Shown one piece after another: positions 33,690 to 42,905 of a stretch of DNA of 64,000 nt. Made by a program: the position numbers and the translations under genes. The stretch is taken from positions 1-64,000 of the forward strand of contig QFQW01000007.1 in the NCBI GenBank assembly GCA_003248755.1. Direction: 5' to 3'. Origin of the DNA: Chryseobacterium sp. GTDB lineage: Bacteria > Bacteroidota > Bacteroidia > Flavobacteriales > Weeksellaceae. Positions within the stretch are counted from its first letter, which is position 1, and each line of letters opens with the position of its first letter. The notes under the pieces were generated by a model. That model was not told the DNA's origin. It was given only the letters and a program-made list of their open reading frames with translations, and searched no databases.

Positions 33690-34922
33690 TTATTTCTTAA
33701 CAATTTTTTTAGTTTGCACTTCCCCAGATTTTGTAATAATAGTTAAGATATAAACTCCTTTTGCAAGATTGGAAAAATTCCCCGACTTACCCCCGATTAA
33801 TATTTCTGTTACCAACCTTCCTGAAACATCTGTTATTTTGACACTGGAGATTTCTTCTGAAAAATGCAGAATGTCTTGTACTGGATTTGGAGAGATTACA
33901 ATTTCTTTTTTAATAGTATCGTTTGTCGATAATATACAATTTATATCATAATTTGCAGTTTGATCTTTATCCCAATTATTTTGAGAATTTGCATAATCAA
34001 CATTATCTACCTGAATGCAAGTAAGATTTGGATTATTAGTGGAACTAAAATTTTCTATTTTGCTATTTTGTCCATTTTTTAAATCAAGTGATTTGAGTTG
34101 ATTACTGTAACAATATAAATCCGTCAAATTTGTAATTTTGCTTACATCAAGATTGGTAAGTTGGTTAGATCCACAACTCAAATTTTTTAAAGCAATATTA
34201 TTACTTATGTCAAGATTCTTAATTTGATTAAATGCACAACCTAATAATCTCAAATCCTTGTTCTGGCTCACATCAAGATGTGTAAGTTGATTGTTAGAAC
34301 AATATAAATCTGTTAAAACTGTATTTTTACTAACATCAATATTCGTAAGTTGATTATAATCAACATACAAACCCTCCAAAGCAGTATTTTTACTCACATC
34401 AATACTTGTGAGTTGGTTAGATCCACAACTCAAAGTTGTCAAAGCCAAATTTTGACTTATATCAAGATTCTTAATTTTATTATTATAACAAAGTAATGTT
34501 GTCAAATTCGTATTCTTGCTAATATCGAGATTTATAATTTGATTATAGACACAGTACAAACCAGTCAAAGCTGTATTTTTACTCAAATCCAAATTAGTTA
34601 GCTGATTACTAAGACAATTTAAATATGACAAAAATGTATTTTTACTTAGATCTAAACTAGTAATCTGGTTGTTCGCACAATTTAATTCTGCTAAATTTAC
34701 AAACGCTTCTATGCCTGTGAGGTTAGTTATATTTCTACTATAACAACTAATCGTTCCCGTAAAAGCATTGGCTTCTGAAATCTGTATATCGTTATCGTTA
34801 TTAGTATTTATCAAAGGATTTCCGACTAAATAAGCTTTAAAATTCGCATCAGGAATGTTAACAACTTGTGTTTTAAAAAAAACCGAAATTCCAATCAATA
34901 CAAAAAGATATATTTTTCCCAT
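33690..34922 (-). CDS. T9SS-exported leucine-rich-repeat protein
   Basis: A 410-residue secreted protein. The signal peptide (residues 1-18, MGKIYLFVLIGISVFFKT) is followed by VVNIPDANFKAYLVGNPLIN, a common LRR cap in Bacteroidota. About ten leucine-rich repeats of 21 residues follow (residues ~65-290), with the unit LDxSKNTxLTxLxCxxNQLT, mirrored at DNA level by 63-base repeats. Residues ~335-410 are a type A Por-secretion sorting domain (ISPNPVQDIL, ITDVSGRLV, SNLAKGVYILTI), so export is by the type IX system. LRR surface proteins usually bind proteins or glycans; the ligand is unknown. Confidence 0.9.
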   Translation of the reverse strand: MGKIYLFVLIGISVFFKTQVVNIPDANFKAYLVGNPLINTNNDNDIQISEANAFTGTISCYSRNITNLTGIEAFVNLAELNCANNQITSLDLSKNTFLSYLNCLSNQLTNLDLSKNTALTGLYCVYNQIINLDISKNTNLTTLLCYNNKIKNLDISQNLALTTLSCGSNQLTSIDVSKNTALEGLYVDYNQLTNIDVSKNTVLTDLYCSNNQLTHLDVSQNKDLRLLGCAFNQIKNLDISNNIALKNLSCGSNQLTNLDVSKITNLTDLYCYSNQLKSLDLKNGQNSKIENFSSTNNPNLTCIQVDNVDYANSQNNWDKDQTANYDINCILSTNDTIKKEIVISPNPVQDILHFSEEISSVKITDVSGRLVTEILIGGKSGNFSNLAKGVYILTIITKSGEVQTKKIVKK

Positions 34923-34960
34923 AATCTCTTTCTTTTAATTTATTATTGTCAGTAAGTTAC

Positions 34961-34989
34961 AAAAAAAAGAGAGCAAAATTGCTCTCTTT
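34961..34989 (-). terminator. terminator of the sucA-sucB unit
   Basis: AAAGAGAGCAA pairs with TTGCTCTCTTT; the minus-strand transcript then runs into T8. Confidence 0.88.
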
Positions 34990-35010
34990 AAATATCTTGA
35001 TTGTAAATTC

Positions 35011-36249
35011 TTACAATTCTAATGCTTTTCTCTCGTCGCCATCCATTAGGAATTCTACCGGATTGTCGATAGCTTCTTTCACAGCAACCAAGAAACCTAC
35101 AGATTCTTTACCATCGATAATTCTGTGGTCATAAGACATTGCAACGTACATCATTGGTCTGATGACAACTTGTCCGTCAACCGCAACCGGTCTTTGGATA
35201 ATGTTATGCATTCCCAAGATTGCGGATTGAGGAGGATTGATAATCGGCGTAGACATCATAGAACCGAAAGTTCCACCATTGGTAATCGTGAAAGTTCCAC
35301 CTGTCATTTCATCAACCGTAATTTTACCGTCTCTAACTTTAGTTGCCAAATCTTTGATATTAGCTTCAACACCTCTAAGTGTCATATTTTCAGCATTTCT
35401 AAGAACAGGAACCATCAAACCTTTTGGTCCGGAAACTGCGATAGAAATATCTGCAAAGTCATAATTGATTTTGAAATCGCCATCAATAGAAGCATTCACA
35501 TCTGGATAAAGTTTCAATGCTCTGGTAACTGCTTTTGTAAAGAAAGACATAAAACCAAGTCCAATCCCGTGTTTTGCAGCGAATTCTTCTTTGTATTGTT
35601 TTCTGATTCTGAAGATTTCCGACATATCAACCTCGTTGAAAGTTGTCAACATCGCCGTTTCATTTTTAACAGAAACCAATCTTGCTGCAATTTTTCTTCT
35701 AAGAACTGAAAGTTTTGTAGTGGTCTGAGCTCTGTTTCCACCAGCCGGAGCACTTCCCATTGCAGGAACAGAAGCAGTTACAGCATCATCTTTTGTGATT
35801 CTACCATCTCTACCTGTGCCTGTTACCTGGCTTGGAGCAATTCCTTTTTCGTCAAGGATTTTTTTAGCAGCAGGAGAAGGTGTCTGAGCAGCATAAGTTT
35901 CAACTTTTGGAGCTTCTGCTTTTACCGGAGCAGGCTCTTCTTTTTTAACTTCTGCTTTTGGTTCTTCTTTCGGTGTTTCAGTTGGAGCAGCATTTCCTGC
36001 TGGTTTTGCAGCATCCATATCGATAAGACAAACCACCTGACCAACTTGTACCACTTCTCCTTCTTCGGCTTTCAAGGTGATAACACCACTCTGCTCTGCA
36101 GGAAGTTCCAAAGTTGCCTTGTCAGAATCTACTTCTGCAATCGGCTGGTCTTTTTCTACGTAATCACCGTCTTGGACTAACCACGTTGCAATTTCAACTT
36201 CTGTGATTGATTCTCCCGGTGAAGGAACTTTCATTTCTAATATTGACAT
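35011..36249 (-). CDS. sucB: 2-oxoglutarate dehydrogenase E2 (dihydrolipoyl succinyltransferase)
   Basis: E2 core of the 2-oxoglutarate dehydrogenase complex in the TCA cycle. In the 412 residues: the lipoyl domain (1-76, lipoylated Lys in EVDSDKATLELPA), an Ala/Pro/Glu/Lys linker (80-120), the peripheral subunit-binding domain (TPSPAAKKILDEKGIAPSQV, ~127-147), and the catalytic domain (~190-412) with the YDHRIIDG active-site motif (His near residue 384). It follows sucA with a 69-base gap on the same strand, and the shared terminator lies just downstream, so the pair is one operon. The E3 gene is not in this window. Confidence 0.95.
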   Translation of the reverse strand: MSILEMKVPSPGESITEVEIATWLVQDGDYVEKDQPIAEVDSDKATLELPAEQSGVITLKAEEGEVVQVGQVVCLIDMDAAKPAGNAAPTETPKEEPKAEVKKEEPAPVKAEAPKVETYAAQTPSPAAKKILDEKGIAPSQVTGTGRDGRITKDDAVTASVPAMGSAPAGGNRAQTTTKLSVLRRKIAARLVSVKNETAMLTTFNEVDMSEIFRIRKQYKEEFAAKHGIGLGFMSFFTKAVTRALKLYPDVNASIDGDFKINYDFADISIAVSGPKGLMVPVLRNAENMTLRGVEANIKDLATKVRDGKITVDEMTGGTFTITNGGTFGSMMSTPIINPPQSAILGMHNIIQRPVAVDGQVVIRPMMYVAMSYDHRIIDGKESVGFLVAVKEAIDNPVEFLMDGDERKALEL

Positions 36250-36318
36250 ACTAATAATTGTTTTTAATTTCAGAACAATCCTATTAAGACTGTTATTCTT
36301 TATAGTTTATTAATTTTA

Positions 36319-39132
36319 TTAAGCTGTTACTGGTCTTTTTGCAGGTGCATCTTCTGTTTGAAAAACCTCGTTGATAATTTTGGTTTGATTTTTCTCAAAC
36401 ATTTTGTGACTTCCCGGAGCAGGAGTTCCGCTTGCAACCGGAGAAATCAACTGGATATTTGTATCACGGAAATTTCTTAAAATGAAACTCCAAGCACCCA
36501 TATTTTCCGGTTCTTCCTGAGCCCAGATTAATTCTTTCTTGTTTTTATATTTATCAAAGATTGAATTAATTTTTTCAAAATCCAATGGATAAACTTGCTC
36601 CAATCTTACCAGAGCTACTTTATCATCATTGATTTCTTCTTTTTTCGCTAATAAATCATAATATAATTTACCTGTACAAAGCACTACTCTTTCTACTTTT
36701 GAAGCATCAGCAGTCGGGTCGTCCAAAACTGGTTGGAAACTTCCATTTGCTAAATCTTCCAATGGAGAAACTACTTTTGGATGTCTCAATAGAGATTTCG
36801 GTGTCATAATAACCAATGGTTTTCTGAATCCGAATTTCATCTGTCTTCTCAACAAGTGGAAATAGTTTGCAGGAGAAGTAATGTTTGCAACAATGATATT
36901 TTCATTAGCACAAAGTGTCAGGAATCTTTCAAGTCTTGCAGAAGAGTGTTCTGCACCTTGACCTTCCGAACCGTGAGGCAACATCATTACCAATCCGTTT
37001 TGGATTTTCCATTTTTCCTCAGCAGCAACCAAATATTGGTCAACAATGATTTGAGCTCCATTGGTGAAATCTCCGAACTGAGCTTCCCAAATTGTCAATG
37101 TTTTAGGTGCAGCCATCGCATAACCGTAGTCATAACCTAGAACACCATATTCTGATAAGTGAGAATTGTAAACATCAAATCTCTGCTCGTTTACATGACG
37201 TAAAGGAATATATTCTTCCTCTGTATCTTCCGTTTTCACAACAGCGTGACGGTGAGAGAATGTTCCTCTTTCCACATCTTCTCCGGAAATCCTAACATTA
37301 TAACCTTCCGTTAAAAGTGTTGCATAAGCTAACAACTCTCCCATTGACCAATCCAAAGAATTGGATTCCACCATTTTGATCCTGTTTTCAAAAAGACGGG
37401 TAATTTTATTAATGAATTTCTTATCACCCGGAAGTGTAGAAATTTTAGTCGCTAATTCTTTTAATTTTTCTAAATCATATTTTGTATCAACATCAGATTT
37501 AGAAACACACCCCTTGCCTCCAATTGGGAAATCTGTCCAGTCATCTTTCATAAAGATGTCCATCGTGTTTCTCTCGATTTCTTTAGAAGCATCAAAGTTT
37601 TCATCAAGCAAAGCTTTGAATTCCTGCTCCATTTTCTTCAAAACCTCATCAGAAACTACATTTTCCTTAATTAAAAGCTCTTTATAGATTTCTCTTGGAT
37701 TTGGATGTTTTGAAATTGTTTTATAAAGATTAGGCTGCGTAAATCTTGGCTCATCACCTTCGTTGTGACCATATTTTCTATAACCTAAAAGGTCGATATA
37801 AACATCTTTACCAAACTTAGCTCGGAAATCTGCCGCAAATCTTATCGCGTGAACAACAGCTTCTACGTCATCTGCATTGATGTGCATTACTGGAGAATCC
37901 GTCACTTTTGCAATATCTGTGCAGTAAACAGATGACCTCGCATCCATATAATTTGTAGTGAAAGAAACTTGATTATTTACAACAATATGAACTGTTCCAC
38001 CTGTTTTGTAACCTTCAAGATTCATCATCTGAGCAATCTCATAAACAATACCTTGTCCGGCAATTGCTCCATCACCGTGGATTACAATTGGCAGAACCTT
38101 AGAATAATCATCTTTGTAAGTGTTGTCAACTTTAGCTCTGCATATTCCTTCTACAAGTGCAGCAACAGTTTCAAGGTGTGATGGATTCGGAGTAAGGTTG
38201 ATTCTTACTTCTTCTCCATTTGCTGTAGTGATTTTCTTAGAAGAACCTAAGTGATATTTAACATCACCCGAGAAAACATCTTCTTCAAACTCTTTTCCTT
38301 CGAATTCTGAGAAAATCTGTTTGTAAGATTTTTGAAAAATATTAGTCAAAACATTCAGACGTCCTCTGTGAGCCATACCAAGAACAACCTCATCAACACC
38401 TAACTGAGAAGAACGGGTAATCAATTGGTCAAGCGCAGGAATCAAAGATTCACCACCTTCCAGAGAGAAACGTTTTTGTCCCACGAATTTTGTATGAAGA
38501 TAATTTTCAAACGCAACCGCTTGGTTCAGTTTGAAAAGGATTTCAGTTTTTTCCTGAGCAGAAAGGTTTGGGTGGTTCTCGTTAACGTTAACCCATTCCA
38601 TGATCCATTTTTTCTCCTCTACATTTTGGATGTGCATATATTCTACACCGATAGAATCACAATAGATGTTCTGAAGGTGTGTAATAATCTCTTGCAAAGT
38701 TGCAGGACCTGGCATGCCAGTCTGAGTCGCAGAATTGAATTTCTTATTCAAATCGTCCTTCGACAATCCGAAATTTTCTATATCAAGAGTTGGAAAATAA
38801 TGTCTTCTTTCTCTTACTGGATTTGTTTTTGTGAAAAGGTGACCTCTTGAGCGATAAGCCTCTATCAGGTTTACCACTTTGAATTCTTTTGTGATATCCT
38901 CGGAAACAGAACCGCTTGTAACGGCTTGTTGAGCATATTGAACTGGTGCTGATGACTGCGGTTGCGAAGGTGCAACTTCTCCATCTTCACCGTAATATTC
39001 TAATGCAAAATCAAATCCTTGAAAAAAAGATTTCCAAGAAGGTTCCAAAGAATCCGGGTATTTTTGATATTGCGCATACATGTCATCAATTAATTGCGCA
39101 TGTACTGCATTCAGAAACGAAAATTTATCCAT
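36319..39132 (-). CDS. sucA: 2-oxoglutarate dehydrogenase E1 component
   Basis: Thiamine-diphosphate decarboxylase of the 2-oxoglutarate dehydrogenase complex. The 937 residues begin with the N-terminal E2-binding helix region (LNAVHAQLIDDMYAQYQKYP). They carry the HRGRLNVLTNIF segment (~260), the ThDP motif GDGAIAGQGIVYE (~352) ending in NNQVSFTT, the HINADDVEAVVHAIRFAADF stretch (~416), and the C-terminal transketolase-like half (LPHGSEGQGAEHSSARLERF, ~735). The length and order are those of OdhA/SucA without a fused E2. It is the first gene of the sucAB unit, and a perfect -7 element lies 46 bases upstream. Confidence 0.96.
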   Translation of the reverse strand: MDKFSFLNAVHAQLIDDMYAQYQKYPDSLEPSWKSFFQGFDFALEYYGEDGEVAPSQPQSSAPVQYAQQAVTSGSVSEDITKEFKVVNLIEAYRSRGHLFTKTNPVRERRHYFPTLDIENFGLSKDDLNKKFNSATQTGMPGPATLQEIITHLQNIYCDSIGVEYMHIQNVEEKKWIMEWVNVNENHPNLSAQEKTEILFKLNQAVAFENYLHTKFVGQKRFSLEGGESLIPALDQLITRSSQLGVDEVVLGMAHRGRLNVLTNIFQKSYKQIFSEFEGKEFEEDVFSGDVKYHLGSSKKITTANGEEVRINLTPNPSHLETVAALVEGICRAKVDNTYKDDYSKVLPIVIHGDGAIAGQGIVYEIAQMMNLEGYKTGGTVHIVVNNQVSFTTNYMDARSSVYCTDIAKVTDSPVMHINADDVEAVVHAIRFAADFRAKFGKDVYIDLLGYRKYGHNEGDEPRFTQPNLYKTISKHPNPREIYKELLIKENVVSDEVLKKMEQEFKALLDENFDASKEIERNTMDIFMKDDWTDFPIGGKGCVSKSDVDTKYDLEKLKELATKISTLPGDKKFINKITRLFENRIKMVESNSLDWSMGELLAYATLLTEGYNVRISGEDVERGTFSHRHAVVKTEDTEEEYIPLRHVNEQRFDVYNSHLSEYGVLGYDYGYAMAAPKTLTIWEAQFGDFTNGAQIIVDQYLVAAEEKWKIQNGLVMMLPHGSEGQGAEHSSARLERFLTLCANENIIVANITSPANYFHLLRRQMKFGFRKPLVIMTPKSLLRHPKVVSPLEDLANGSFQPVLDDPTADASKVERVVLCTGKLYYDLLAKKEEINDDKVALVRLEQVYPLDFEKINSIFDKYKNKKELIWAQEEPENMGAWSFILRNFRDTNIQLISPVASGTPAPGSHKMFEKNQTKIINEVFQTEDAPAKRPVTA

Positions 39133-39177
39133 TATTACAGATTATCTGTTAAAATTTTAATTTTAAATAATTGCCAA

Positions 39178-39185
39178 CAAATTTA
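39178..39185 (-). promoter_or_regulatory. -7 promoter element of sucA
   Basis: Minus strand TAAATTTG, 46 bases before the sucA start. No clear -33 TTG at the standard distance. Confidence 0.5.
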
Positions 39186-39257
39186 ATAATTTTTTACCGA
39201 TTACCGGCTAATATAATATTTTATTCCATTAGATTTAAGTGATATTTGTCAGAGTTT

Positions 39258-40292
39258 TTATCGATAAACTGGAAGTGACATTTTCAGTTTCACGTTCTGA
39301 ATATCGGTAGGCTCTTCCAAGAATTCTTCCATCAATTGGCCATTTCTAAGTGTATCTTTTTTTGCCTTTTTGAGTAACTCCTGAATGTTCTTTACACGAT
39401 TATTATAATTACCTTGGAAATAGATAACATACACTTTAGAACCATTAAGTGTTTGGAAATTAAAATTATTATCACTTACCGAAACTCGCTTGGATAATGG
39501 AACTCCATAAAAGTAAGAAATCTCCTTATCTTTAAGATTTGAAGGATTAGTCAATAAAACAGGCATTCCAAATTCATCCTCTTTTTTACCAAGGTCAGAT
39601 TGAACAAAATTCAGAACTTTACCGTGATTCATCATCACATTTTTGAAAAGACCGTCTTTGGTATTTTTCGTACTGACATTAACACCTAAAAGCAGTTGTC
39701 CTTCTTGATTTTCGACCATAATACTATCGTACTTCACAGAGGCTAACTTCTGATCTCTATCAACTTTATTCCCAAGTAACTGGTGAAGATTCTTTATACT
39801 TTTATCGATGTTATCAATAAAAAAATCCTCTGCCACAAGATTGAGTGAACGCTGCAAATAACTTCTTTTGGGTGTATGAATATTCCAAAATATTTTGGTT
39901 TTGTTTCCAACCGGCTTAAATTTAACATCAATCAAGTAAGGGTTATTATCATCACCTTCAAAAAGCTGATAACGCAATGTTCTGTTAGGATTAGAATATC
40001 TAATAAAAAGATCTCCAAAATCACCATTCTTACTATCAGAGAATTTCATTCCACTCCCAATTCCTTCATAGGGTGTAAAAAAAGAATATAAATGATTTTC
40101 TTCACCTGAAAAATAATCGTTCCAAGAAACAAAATTCTGCAAATTATTGAATTGGGGAAAAACCTTGTCGATAGGATAATCTATCTCAGATTGGCGAGTA
40201 AAACTTTTACTTTCGTCTACAAAATTCATAGAAACAGAATAGATAGCAAACAAACAGCAAGATATGATAATTATAAATTTGAAAAGACGCAT
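39258..40292 (-). CDS. SRPBCC-fold protein with a C-terminal effector-binding-like half
   Basis: A 344-residue protein with an N-terminal hydrophobic segment (residues 5-22, likely an anchor or uncleaved signal). Residues ~35-170 look like a START/SRPBCC (polyketide cyclase-type) domain: SEIDYPIDKVFPQFNNLQNF, SWNDYFSG, and KTKIFWNIHTPK. Residues ~185-344 have the pattern of a GyrI/effector-binding domain (GQLLLGVNVSTKNTKDGLF; KVYVIYFQGNYNNRVKNIQE; ending MSLPVYR). A ligand-binding role at the envelope is likely, the ligand unknown. The start lies 16 bases after the tamL-like stop, so the two genes form an operon. Confidence 0.72.
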   Translation of the reverse strand: MRLFKFIIIISCCLFAIYSVSMNFVDESKSFTRQSEIDYPIDKVFPQFNNLQNFVSWNDYFSGEENHLYSFFTPYEGIGSGMKFSDSKNGDFGDLFIRYSNPNRTLRYQLFEGDDNNPYLIDVKFKPVGNKTKIFWNIHTPKRSYLQRSLNLVAEDFFIDNIDKSIKNLHQLLGNKVDRDQKLASVKYDSIMVENQEGQLLLGVNVSTKNTKDGLFKNVMMNHGKVLNFVQSDLGKKEDEFGMPVLLTNPSNLKDKEISYFYGVPLSKRVSVSDNNFNFQTLNGSKVYVIYFQGNYNNRVKNIQELLKKAKKDTLRNGQLMEEFLEEPTDIQNVKLKMSLPVYR

Positions 40293-40307
40293 TGTAAAAT
40301 TTAAAAT

Positions 40308-42905
40308 TTAGAAAGGATAACCAATTGCAAAGTTGAAAGTCGGTTGTAATGGTTTTATGTTATCAATAACCCATCTGTCTCCTTTTGGACGATTAGGATC
40401 ATGAATTTTGTATGCCATATCTAATCTTATATTAACATAAGCAATATTCATTCTAACACCAAAACCACTTCCTACTCCCATTTGGCTTATGAATTTTCTG
40501 AATTTGAACTGATCTCCAAAACCATTATCCTTTAATCCCCAGATATTTCCAGCATCGGTAAACAAGGCTGCTTCAAAAATATTAGTAAGAGGAATACGAT
40601 ATTCTACACTGGTAGTCAATTTCACATTATCCATAGCATAAGAGCGTACTCTCTCGTCTAATTGAGAATCTGCAGGTCCTAATCCTCCAAAAGCTACCCA
40701 AGCCCTTATATCATTGGCTCCACCGTTAAAGTAAGACCTAATAAACGGCATTGTAGAAGAATTACCATAAGGAATACCTATTCCAACTAATTGACGTACG
40801 GCTAATGTATGAGGCCTGGCTCTATCATTGAAAAATGAAAAATACTTTTTGAAATCAAAATCAAGTTTTATAAATTGAGAAAAAGGAATATTAAATATTG
40901 TTTTGGAATTGCCGGAAACCACACCATCCTCTTGTTCTCTGCGTGCTAGAAGATTAAGAGTATTACCTGCAAATTCAACTTTTCCACTGAAGAACATTGG
41001 ATTCGTATAATTTTTCTTCCCAATTTCATTATAGATAAAGTTGTAAATGATAGAAGAAATGATAACATCCTGCGTCTGTCTATCTTTATTAATTAATGAT
41101 TGCCTGAAAGCATTGATAATATCTTGATCTCCGGAAGGAATTGATGCCAAGAATGCTTGATCATTAATAATCATCTTAGAGATCTGATCATAAGTATAAT
41201 TGTTGGTGTTCACATCAGGATGCAATGCTTCATACCAATCGAAAACTGCCTCTCTAATAATATCTTCATCGGGGAAGTAATCGTAATACTTATCTTTATT
41301 TTGGGTTAAACTCAGCTGTGTATTAAAAAGTGTGAGTCTGTGCTGCACTCTCCCATCATCAACATTTGCAAAATAAGTCAGCCCGGCATTGAAGTTGATT
41401 CTTCCTAATCCGATATTGTTCTGAACAGAAGCTCCAAGATTGACACTTGTTGTGGGCGAATATTTTTTCGGAACCCATTTATAATATTTTCTAAATGGCA
41501 CAAGTAATCTTGGAAACTGCAAAGATGTCTGAGCAGACAACTCATAAGCATTGAAAAGGGCATCCGGATTTTTTGGATCTTTAGTCGTACCAATAATCCC
41601 GGAAAAACTTGTCACCAAGTTTTCAGCTCCACCAAAAACATTTCGGGTTGTAAGGTCGACAGATGGCGAAAAACCAAAATTTAAGATTTGAGAATAATGA
41701 ACATCTGTTGCGAAATTAAACTCATATTTAGGTAATGGTTTTAAAATATATTCCACATCTATGATACTATCTCTCTCCGCCTGTGTTCCTTCTTTACGAA
41801 AATCATCCGAAGCTTTGAGTATGGTAAAATTATTCATAGCGATCAGATTTCTCCTTGTAAGATCCAGATTTGATTGCTTGTAAATATCACCTGGCTTTAG
41901 AATTATAGGTAACCAAAGAGCATTTGCTTTATAAGCACTGTCTTTTCGGAAAATATTAATTCCCCTAATGCTATCTTTCAGAGGAAGTTTATCAATATCA
42001 TTAGCGTTTCTTGATACATAAACATTTATTTTACCAATCGTAGATTTTCTGTAAGGTGTATTAAGGGAATCTTTATGAATATTTAATGTAAGCGGAACAT
42101 TCTTCCTGCTTTCCAGAGAATCTGCTACAAAATAGATGTTTTGATTATCATCATTAAATTTGTAATAACCTTCATCTTTCATAAGATCATTGATTCTTGT
42201 AATCTCCTTCTCCAGAACGGTTTCATCCAGAATTTGTCCTTTTTTAACAAGACTCTTATTAATATTAAATTCGTAAAGGCTTCTGACATTTGAATCCGGG
42301 ATATTATAGAAATAATCTTTGATATGAGTTGGATCTTTATGAGTAACGATATATTCTACTTCGGCTTTTTTACTAGCAGAATCTTTTTTCACACTCGTTT
42401 TAACTTCAGCATCCCAATATCCTCTGTTTATCAATTTATTATTAATACTTTTCGCACTCTGTTTAGTTTTATTATCGCTGTAGATCACAGGTGCCTCTCC
42501 TACCGAATGAAAAAAACGGTTCCAAAAAATATTTCTTCCAACAAACTCAGGATGTCCATATTTTGTGAAAAGAGAATCTCTTAATTTTTGATTTCTCATT
42601 TCACTGGGATAGGTCATGTATTCCTTAAGTATCGTGTCGTATTTTGGATTTGCATTATTATAAAGCATTAATCCTAAAGGAATTACAACAAGAGTTTTTT
42701 TATTGGGCTTTTGCGCCACCAAATCAGGAATCTCGTCTGCAAAAATTTTCCCGTCTGTAAATTCGAATTTGTTTTCTGTAAGCAAGTAATCTCCGTCCGG
42801 AACTTTTTTAGTTATATTACAAGCATATAAAAATAGACTTAAAATTGCGGAATAACAAAATATATAATACTTTTGAAAATATTTGTTGATATGCTTACTG
42901 CTCAT
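40308..42905 (-). CDS. TamL-type BamA-family outer-membrane lipoprotein
   Basis: An 865-residue member of the BamA/TamA (Omp85) family. The start is 42905 (MSSKHINKYFQ) rather than an in-frame upstream codon, because a lipoprotein signal follows (FCYSAILSLFLYAC, lipobox Cys near residue 29), as in TamL of Bacteroidota. POTRA-like repeats fill residues ~150-420 (VEYIVTHKDPTHIKDYFY; EYILKPLPKYEFNF), and the C-terminal barrel (~430-865) has the GGANDIRAWVAFGGLGPAD motif near 770 and ends in Phe (FAIGYPF). It should help insert or export outer-membrane proteins, normally with TamB, which is not in this window. Its start codon lies inside the divergent trmH gene. Confidence 0.9.
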   Translation of the reverse strand: MSSKHINKYFQKYYIFCYSAILSLFLYACNITKKVPDGDYLLTENKFEFTDGKIFADEIPDLVAQKPNKKTLVVIPLGLMLYNNANPKYDTILKEYMTYPSEMRNQKLRDSLFTKYGHPEFVGRNIFWNRFFHSVGEAPVIYSDNKTKQSAKSINNKLINRGYWDAEVKTSVKKDSASKKAEVEYIVTHKDPTHIKDYFYNIPDSNVRSLYEFNINKSLVKKGQILDETVLEKEITRINDLMKDEGYYKFNDDNQNIYFVADSLESRKNVPLTLNIHKDSLNTPYRKSTIGKINVYVSRNANDIDKLPLKDSIRGINIFRKDSAYKANALWLPIILKPGDIYKQSNLDLTRRNLIAMNNFTILKASDDFRKEGTQAERDSIIDVEYILKPLPKYEFNFATDVHYSQILNFGFSPSVDLTTRNVFGGAENLVTSFSGIIGTTKDPKNPDALFNAYELSAQTSLQFPRLLVPFRKYYKWVPKKYSPTTSVNLGASVQNNIGLGRINFNAGLTYFANVDDGRVQHRLTLFNTQLSLTQNKDKYYDYFPDEDIIREAVFDWYEALHPDVNTNNYTYDQISKMIINDQAFLASIPSGDQDIINAFRQSLINKDRQTQDVIISSIIYNFIYNEIGKKNYTNPMFFSGKVEFAGNTLNLLARREQEDGVVSGNSKTIFNIPFSQFIKLDFDFKKYFSFFNDRARPHTLAVRQLVGIGIPYGNSSTMPFIRSYFNGGANDIRAWVAFGGLGPADSQLDERVRSYAMDNVKLTTSVEYRIPLTNIFEAALFTDAGNIWGLKDNGFGDQFKFRKFISQMGVGSGFGVRMNIAYVNIRLDMAYKIHDPNRPKGDRWVIDNIKPLQPTFNFAIGYPF
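42845..42875 (+). promoter_or_regulatory. complete -33/-7 promoter of trmH, inside the tamL-like gene
   Basis: TTG at 42845-42847 and TACTTTTG at 42868-42875, spacer 20. The TTG at 42873, which opens a longer reading frame, is part of this element, so translation must start at the ATG at 42891. Confidence 0.75.

Noticed and set aside
34100..34760. CRISPR-like periodicity of 63 bases
   Set aside because: The period is the 21-residue leucine-rich repeat of the coding sequence, not alternating repeats and unique spacers.
35125..35709. 194-codon plus-strand ORF inside sucB
   Set aside because: Long but antisense to sucB; its His/Asn/Arg/Ser-rich product is what reversed coding sequence gives, with no domain.
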